Origin: an uncultured Massilia sp.
GTDB taxonomy: Bacteria; Pseudomonadota; Gammaproteobacteria; Burkholderiales; Burkholderiaceae_D
Assembly: GCA_913778765.1 (NCBI GenBank)
Contig: CAJYXO010000116.1
Coordinates: 62,001-126,000 of the forward strand
Length of the DNA: 64,000 nucleotides
Direction: 5' to 3'
The translations under genes were made by a program, and so were the position numbers. Below, piece after piece: positions 60,122 to 64,000 of the stretch. The notes under the pieces are model-generated. The model was not told the DNA's origin. It saw only the letters and a program-made list of their open reading frames with translations, and did no database searches. The number at the start of each line of letters is the position of its first letter. Position 1 is the first letter of the stretch.

Positions 60122-60583
60122 ATGAAAACCTTCGAAGCCAGCCTGGCCTGGGAACGCGGCGCCCAGCCCTTCAGCGATCAGCGCTACAGCCGCGCCCATG
60201 TGTGGCAGTTCGACGGCGGCCTGTCGGTACCGGCGTCGTCCTCGCCCTTGTCCGTGCCGCTGCCGATGTCCGACCCCGCCGCGGTCGATCCGGAAGAAGC
60301 CCTGGTGGCGGCCGCGAGCAGCTGCCACATGCTGTTCTTCCTGTCGTTGGCGGCGGCGCGCGGCCTGGTGGTCGACAGCTACCGCGACCGCGCCAGCGGC
60401 TATCTGGACAGCGACGAACGCGGCAAGCTGTCCATGACACGCATCGTGCTGCGGCCGCGCATCGCCTTCGCCGGCGCGGCGCCGGATGCCGCGCTGCTGG
60501 CCCGGCTCCATCACGAGGCCCACGCGCGCTGCTACATCGCCAGCTCGCTGCGCGGCGAGGTCGTGGTCGAAGGAGAAAGCTGA
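60122..60583 (+). CDS. OsmC-family peroxidase-like protein
   Basis: A 153-residue OsmC/Ohr-superfamily protein: 'FSDQRYSRAHVWQFDGGLSV', 'DPEEALVAAASSCHMLFFLS' (catalytic first Cys in SSCHM), 'DSYRDRASGYL' and 'ARCYIASSL' (the usual second Cys region 'H..C.I..s'). These enzymes reduce organic hydroperoxides. Its stop overlaps the next ATG by one base (TGATG). Confidence 0.85.
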   Translation: MKTFEASLAWERGAQPFSDQRYSRAHVWQFDGGLSVPASSSPLSVPLPMSDPAAVDPEEALVAAASSCHMLFFLSLAAARGLVVDSYRDRASGYLDSDERGKLSMTRIVLRPRIAFAGAAPDAALLARLHHEAHARCYIASSLRGEVVVEGES

Positions 60584-61191
60584 TGTACATACCGACCCAT
60601 TTTGCCGAGACCCGCCTTGATGTCCTGCACGGCCTGATCGACAGCCACCCGCTGGGTGCGCTGGTGCGCCTGGGCGACGACGGCCTGGCCGCCGACCACG
60701 TCCCCTGCGAGCTGGCGCCGCCGTCGGACCTGGCGCCGTACGGCATGCTGCGGGCCCACGTGGCGCGGGCGAATCCGCTGTGGCGCCAGGACGGTGCGCC
60801 GGTGCTGGCGATCTTCCAGGGCCATTCCGCCTACATCTCGCCGGAGCTGTTCGATTTGCAGGCGATGCAAGGCCGCGCGGTGCCGACCTGGAACTACGCG
60901 GTGGTGCATGCGCACGGCCGCCTGTGCAGCGTCGACGATCCGGCCTGGCTGCTGGCGCATATGCACAGGATGACGCAACGCCAGGAAGACCGGCAGGGGC
61001 GCAACTGGCGCATCGGGGACGCGCCGCCCGACTACATCGAGCGCCTGGTGCAGGCGGTGGTCGGCATCGAGATCGCCATCGAGCGCCTCGAAGGCAAGTG
61101 GAAGGCCAGCCAGAACCGCAGCGCGGACGAGCGCGCGCGCATCGCCCATGCAGGAGGACTGGACATCGCATCGTATCGCGGCGCACAATGA
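60583..61191 (+). CDS. FMN-binding negative regulator (PaiB-like)
   Basis: A 202-residue PaiB-type split-barrel protein (PF04299): 'MYIPTHFAETRLDVLHGLID', 'SHPLGALVRLGDDGLAADHV', 'RAHVARANPLWRQDG', 'AIFQGHSAYISPELFD', 'VPTWNYAVVHAHGRL' (FMN-binding landmark) and 'EGKWKASQNRSADERA'. In Bacillus, PaiB represses sporulation and protease genes; in proteobacteria its role is poorly known. Coupled to the OsmC gene. Confidence 0.88.
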   Translation: MYIPTHFAETRLDVLHGLIDSHPLGALVRLGDDGLAADHVPCELAPPSDLAPYGMLRAHVARANPLWRQDGAPVLAIFQGHSAYISPELFDLQAMQGRAVPTWNYAVVHAHGRLCSVDDPAWLLAHMHRMTQRQEDRQGRNWRIGDAPPDYIERLVQAVVGIEIAIERLEGKWKASQNRSADERARIAHAGGLDIASYRGAQ

Positions 61192-61225
61192 CTTGCTCTT
61201 TTCGATACAGCCTGCCGGGAGACGC

Positions 61226-62029
61226 ATGTCCATCCAGATTCGCCATCACGTACGCATCGCGGGCGACGGCGCGGCCACCATGGTGTTCATCCATGGTTTC
61301 GGCTGCGACCAGACCATGTGGCGCTTCCTCGGCCCCGCCTACCAGAACCGCTTCCGCACCGTCACCTACGACCTGACCGGCTGCGGCCTGTCGGATCTGT
61401 CGGCCTACGACCGCGACAAATACGCCACCCTGCACGGCCATGCCGCCGACCTGCTCGAACTCGTCGACGCCGTCGCCACCGGGCCGGTGGTGCTGGTCGG
61501 GCATTCGGTCGGCGCCATGATCGGCATGCTGGCCACGATCGCCGCGCCGCAGCGCTTCGCCGCCCAGGTCATGGTCGGTCCCTCGCCCTGCTTCATCAAC
61601 GACGGCGACTACGTGGGCGGCTTCACGCGCGCCGACATCGACGGCCTGATCGAGGCCATGGACGCGAACTACGTCGGCTGGTCGAACAGCGTGGCGTCGA
61701 TGATCATGGGCGCGCCCAACCAGCCGCAGCTCAGCAGCGAGCTGGCGGCGCGCTTCCGGCACAACGAACCGGCGATCGCGCGCCACTTCGCGCGCGCGAC
61801 CTTCTATGCCGACCACCGCGCCGACGTCCCGCAGTCGACGGTCCCGGCCCTGATCCTGCAGTGCAGCGACGACCTGATCGCGCCGCGCGAAGTCGGCGAC
61901 TGGCTGCTGCGCCACCTGCCGCACAGCAGCCTGCAGGTGGTCCGCAACGTCGGCCACTGTCCGCACATGAGCGCGCCCACCGAGAGCTCGCGCGCAATCG
62001 ACGCCTTCCTCGCGCAGACCCTGCGCTGA
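61226..62029 (+). CDS. RsbQ-like alpha/beta hydrolase
   Basis: A 267-residue cytosolic alpha/beta hydrolase: 'VFIHGFGCDQTMWRFLGPAY', 'YDLTGCGLSDLSAYDRDKYA' (close to the RsbQ/KAI2 'D..G.G.SD...YD...Y' pattern), nucleophile 'VGHSVGAMIGMLA', 'VGPSPCFINDGDYVGGF', acid in 'QCSDDLIAP' and His in 'NVGHCPHMSAP'. RsbQ-like proteins hydrolyse small ligands for signalling. Start: ATG at 61226 with the usual short N-terminus; a frame opening at 61148 would overlap the previous gene and lacks similarity. Confidence 0.85.
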   Translation: MSIQIRHHVRIAGDGAATMVFIHGFGCDQTMWRFLGPAYQNRFRTVTYDLTGCGLSDLSAYDRDKYATLHGHAADLLELVDAVATGPVVLVGHSVGAMIGMLATIAAPQRFAAQVMVGPSPCFINDGDYVGGFTRADIDGLIEAMDANYVGWSNSVASMIMGAPNQPQLSSELAARFRHNEPAIARHFARATFYADHRADVPQSTVPALILQCSDDLIAPREVGDWLLRHLPHSSLQVVRNVGHCPHMSAPTESSRAIDAFLAQTLR

Positions 62030-62063
62030 GCGTCCACGGAAAGCGCCTGTCCCGCGACCGAAA

Positions 62064-62142
62064 ACGTCGTCCCCGCTGCCTTGAAACGGCGTCTCCGCTG
62101 CCTTGAAACGTCGTCCCCGCTGCCTTGAAACGTCGTCCCCGC
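62064..62142. repeat. 22-bp tandem repeat, 3 full copies and a partial
   Basis: ACGTCGTCCCCGCTGCCTTG plus AA is repeated at 62064, 62086 (three changes) and 62108, with 13 bases of a fourth copy from 62130 that runs into the REP arm. Its CGTCGTCCCCGC core is the start of the adjoining REP arm, so it looks like slippage from the REP end. Confidence 0.85.
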
Positions 62143-62217
62143 GCAGGCGGGGATCCAAGTTGCGCGCTTTACGGTAACGCACGCAGAACTTGGGCCCCCG
62201 CCTGCGCGGGGGCGACG
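62131..62217. repeat. REP-like inverted repeat
   Basis: CGTCGTCCCCGCGCAGGCGG.. (62131-62160) and ..CCCCCGCCTGCGCGGGGG.. (62187-62217) are about 30-base inverted arms with a few mismatches. Each arm is itself a CCCCGC-GCA-GGCGGGG hairpin. Together they form an intergenic palindromic element between convergent genes, of the class mobilised by REP-associated transposases. Confidence 0.8.
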
Positions 62218-62224
62218 GTAAGGC

Positions 62225-62989
62225 TTACTTGCCTGCGGTCGTACCCGACTTCGCCGACGGCATCTGCTGCGCCGACTTCAGGTGCTGCGCCACCACCGGC
62301 TCGGTCTTGTCGACCAGGGCCTTCACTTCCGGATCCTTGGCTTTCTTGGAGGCGGCCATCAGCTTCGAGTGCACGGTCTTGTGGTCCTGCACGCCGGCCT
62401 GCTTCATGTAGGCCTTGTCGAAGTCGGCGCCGCTCATCTTCTCGAGCTTGGCGGCCATGGCCTTGTGCTTGGCGTCCGGCTCGGTCGGCAGGGTCACGCC
62501 GCGGGCCTGGGCCAGGGCCTGCACTTCCTTCAGGTTGGCGGAGTGGTCGTCGATCATCTGCTGGCCGAAGGCTTTCACTTCGCTGCTGGTGCCCTTGCTC
62601 TGGGCCATCTTGCCGCCTTCGACTTCGGCCATGTCGGCCATCGCCATGTCCTTCAGGATGCCTTCGTCACCCTTGCTCAGCTTGGCGCCCGAGGCGGTCG
62701 CGCCGGCCGCGCCGCTGGCGCCGGTCTGGCCCATGCCCGAGGAGCTGGCGCCCATCGACTTGTTCATCTTGGTGGCCTGGTTGCCGCGGTTCTCCATGCC
62801 GGTGCTGTTGCTGTTGTCCATCGTCCCGTCCTTGGTCGTCTTGCCGGCCTGGTTGGGATTGGTGCTGCTGGTGCCGGTCTGCGACGGGCTCGAACCGACC
62901 GAAGTCTGGGCGTGGACGCCGACGGCGCCGAACATGGCGGCGACTGCCGAGATGGCCAGCAGCCCTTTCAAGGATTTATTGTTCTGCAT
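62225..62989 (-). CDS. DUF4142 exported protein
   Basis: A 254-residue protein with signal peptide 'MQNNKSLKGLLAISAVAAMFGAVGVHAQ', a long Ser/Thr/Gly/Asn-rich low-complexity spacer (about 30-105), and a DUF4142 four-helix domain: 'KGDEGILKDMAMADMAEVEG', 'AQSKGTSSEVKAFGQQMIDD', 'HSANLKEVQALAQARGVTLP', 'DFDKAYMKQAGVQDHKTVHS'. The fold is ferritin-like, but metal ligands are not evident. Probably a periplasmic stress protein. Start preceded by an AGGAGAGCGAT site. Confidence 0.83.
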   Translation of the reverse strand: MQNNKSLKGLLAISAVAAMFGAVGVHAQTSVGSSPSQTGTSSTNPNQAGKTTKDGTMDNSNSTGMENRGNQATKMNKSMGASSSGMGQTGASGAAGATASGAKLSKGDEGILKDMAMADMAEVEGGKMAQSKGTSSEVKAFGQQMIDDHSANLKEVQALAQARGVTLPTEPDAKHKAMAAKLEKMSGADFDKAYMKQAGVQDHKTVHSKLMAASKKAKDPEVKALVDKTEPVVAQHLKSAQQMPSAKSGTTAGK

Positions 62990-63102
62990 ATCGCTCTCCT
63001 GATCTTATATGTGAGGTCCCGTGTACAAATGACAACGGCGTTCGCCAGTGTATCGCCGGGCTTTGCCGCACAGCGCGCGTTAGCCAACAGGAAATTTTCA
63101 CG

Positions 63103-63129
63103 AAAAAAACGGCCCCGCGGGACCGTTTT
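63103..63129 (-). terminator. Intrinsic terminator of the phosphoesterase gene
   Basis: Read on the minus strand: AAAACGGTCCC-GCG-GGGCCGTTTTTTT, a GC stem followed by seven T. It lies 43 bases beyond the phosphoesterase stop. Confidence 0.8.
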
Positions 63130-63145
63130 CAGGAGAGCCGGGACT

Positions 63146-63188
63146 GCTCAGCGGAAACTGAGCGGCCGCGCTCAGCGGAAACTGAGCG
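63146..63188. repeat. Direct repeat over the phosphoesterase stop codon
   Basis: GCTCAGCGGAAACTGAGCG occurs at 63146-63164 and again at 63170-63188, 24 bases apart. The second copy contains the last codons and stop of the gene, so the C-terminal coding end has been duplicated beyond the stop. Each copy can fold as CTCAG/CTGAG. Confidence 0.85.
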
Positions 63189-64000
63189 CGGCGGTCAGGT
63201 CGCCCGGCGGACGCGCGCCGCGCGCCTCGAAGGCGGCGTTGCGGGCGGCCAGGCCTTCCAGCAGCGGCAGGCCGTGCAGGCGGCTGATGAAGCGCAGGAT
63301 CGAGGTGGTGTCGTAGAAGTTGTGGTCGACCGCGCCCTTCTTCGCGAACGGCGAGACGACGATCGCCGGAATGCGCGAACCCGGGCCCCAGCGGTCGCCC
63401 TTGGGCGGCGCCACGTGGTCCCACCAGCCGCCGTTCTCGTCGAAGGTGACGACCACGACCATGTTGTTCCACTGCGGCGATTTCTTCAGGTGCTCGATGA
63501 CGTTGGCGACGTGGGCATCGCCCGATTCGATGTCCGAGTAACCGGCGTGCAGGTTCAGGTTGCCCTGCGGCTTGTAGAAGCTGACGGCCGGCAGGCGGCC
63601 GGCCACCACGTCGGCGATGAACTTGTTCGAGATCGGGCTGTCGCCCAGGCCGCCGTCGCGGATGTGCCGTTCACGCGCTGTCGTGCCCGGTGCGAACTGC
63701 TTGAAGTAATTGAAGGGCTGGTGGTGGTGCTGGAAGTTCGGGCGCGCGCCCTCGCCGCGGCCATCCAGCGCCGCCTGCCAGGCGCCGCCATACCAGGCCC
63801 ATTGCACGCCGCGCGCGGACAGCAGGTCGCCGATGGTGTCGTAGCTTTGCGGCGGCAGCACCGACGGGTCCATCGGATCGGCCATGTTCGCATCGCCGCC
63901 CGGCGCCGGGCGCACCCAGCTCGGCTGGTAAGGCGGGGCCATGGTGTTGACCGCATAGCCGTCCGGCGTGATGGCGCCGTGGTTGACGAACTTCGGCTTG
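63172..64000 (-). CDS. AcpA / phospholipase C-type phosphoesterase (partial, runs off right edge)
   Basis: The C-terminal ~276 residues of an alkaline-phosphatase-superfamily phosphoesterase (acid phosphatase AcpA / phospholipase C, PF04185). The frame stays open to base 64000 ('KPKFVNHGAITPDGYAVNTM...'), so the start is outside. Landmarks: 'TIGDLLSARGVQWAWYGGAW', 'PFNYFKQFA', 'PAVSFYKPQGNLNLHAGYSD', 'VVVVTFDENGGWWDHVAPPK' (metal-site D-E-N-GG-WDH), 'SRIPAIVVSPFAKKG' and 'DHNFYDTTSILRFI'. It would hydrolyse phosphomonoesters or phospholipids outside the cytoplasm. Confidence 0.9.
   Translation of the reverse strand, partial: KPKFVNHGAITPDGYAVNTMAPPYQPSWVRPAPGGDANMADPMDPSVLPPQSYDTIGDLLSARGVQWAWYGGAWQAALDGRGEGARPNFQHHHQPFNYFKQFAPGTTARERHIRDGGLGDSPISNKFIADVVAGRLPAVSFYKPQGNLNLHAGYSDIESGDAHVANVIEHLKKSPQWNNMVVVVTFDENGGWWDHVAPPKGDRWGPGSRIPAIVVSPFAKKGAVDHNFYDTTSILRFISRLHGLPLLEGLAARNAAFEARGARPPGDLTAALSFR

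Noticed and set aside
62064-62217. CRISPR-like repeat array
   Set aside because: Units abut without spacers and there are only three full copies; it is a tandem repeat joined to a REP palindrome, with no cas genes.

Overview
The window comes from a GC-rich betaproteobacterium, most likely a member of the Massilia/Telluria group of the Oxalobacteraceae. This rests on the gene content: a TamB C-terminus ending in an aromatic beta-barrel signature, a PhaM-type polyhydroxyalkanoate granule regulator, DUF3108 proteins, a DUF4142 protein, a caa3-type oxidase and GGGGTCAGACTCC palindromes. No rRNA, tRNA, CRISPR array, transposase or prophage was seen. Coding density is high, and most long antisense frames are shadows of GC-rich genes.

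Layout. 1-8.8 kb is core and house-keeping: the tamB end, an exported alpha/beta hydrolase bracketed by palindromic repeats, a pair of paralogous membrane proteins, a Tat-signal threonine-aldolase-like enzyme, a DUF535 protein, and a divergent SDR/LysR pair. 8.8-13.7 kb is a three-gene MksBEF/Wadjet-like SMC operon with no visible nuclease subunit. 13.9-16.4 kb is a cluster of small secreted proteins, each with six cysteines, in two unrelated families plus one decayed copy, with a membrane-anchored glutaredoxin between two of them. 16.4-23.8 kb holds two DUF3108 proteins, phaM, a two-component pair, mnmC (methyltransferase half apparently degenerate) and tag.

23.9-53.1 kb is one type VI secretion locus. 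A plus-strand set (Ser/Thr kinase, GAF plus GspE-N-like protein, PP2C phosphatase) converges on a long minus-strand array. Read from its promoter side, the array is tssA, tssB, tssC, hcp, tagJ, tssE, tssF, tssG, tssH(clpV), an effector candidate, a DUF4280 PAAR-like protein, vgrG, a FecR-like protein, a CxxCH/HAMP sensor, a second Ser/Thr kinase, the FHA protein tagH, tssK, tssL, tssM, tagF and a small unknown gene. The two kinases, the phosphatase, the FHA protein and TagF form a threonine-phosphorylation control circuit. No TssJ lipoprotein gene is visible.

The most striking gene is the 376-residue protein between clpV and the PAAR-like gene. It joins an endonuclease/exonuclease/phosphatase (DNase I/CdtB-like) domain with its catalytic motifs intact to a C-terminal OTU-type cysteine protease domain. 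It is visibly more AT-rich than its neighbours and has no adjacent immunity-like gene. I read it as a probable two-domain T6SS effector, possibly aimed at eukaryotic cells.

53.4-58.5 kb encodes a caa3-type cytochrome c oxidase (subunit II with cytochrome c, subunit I/III fusion, a small membrane protein, a lipoprotein cytochrome c) and a divergent two-haem membrane cytochrome. 58.5-64 kb holds a MocR/PdxR-type regulator divergent from an OsmC / FMN-binding regulator / RsbQ-like hydrolase set, a REP-like repeat cluster, a DUF4142 protein and the C-terminal part of an AcpA/phospholipase-C-type phosphoesterase that runs off the right edge.
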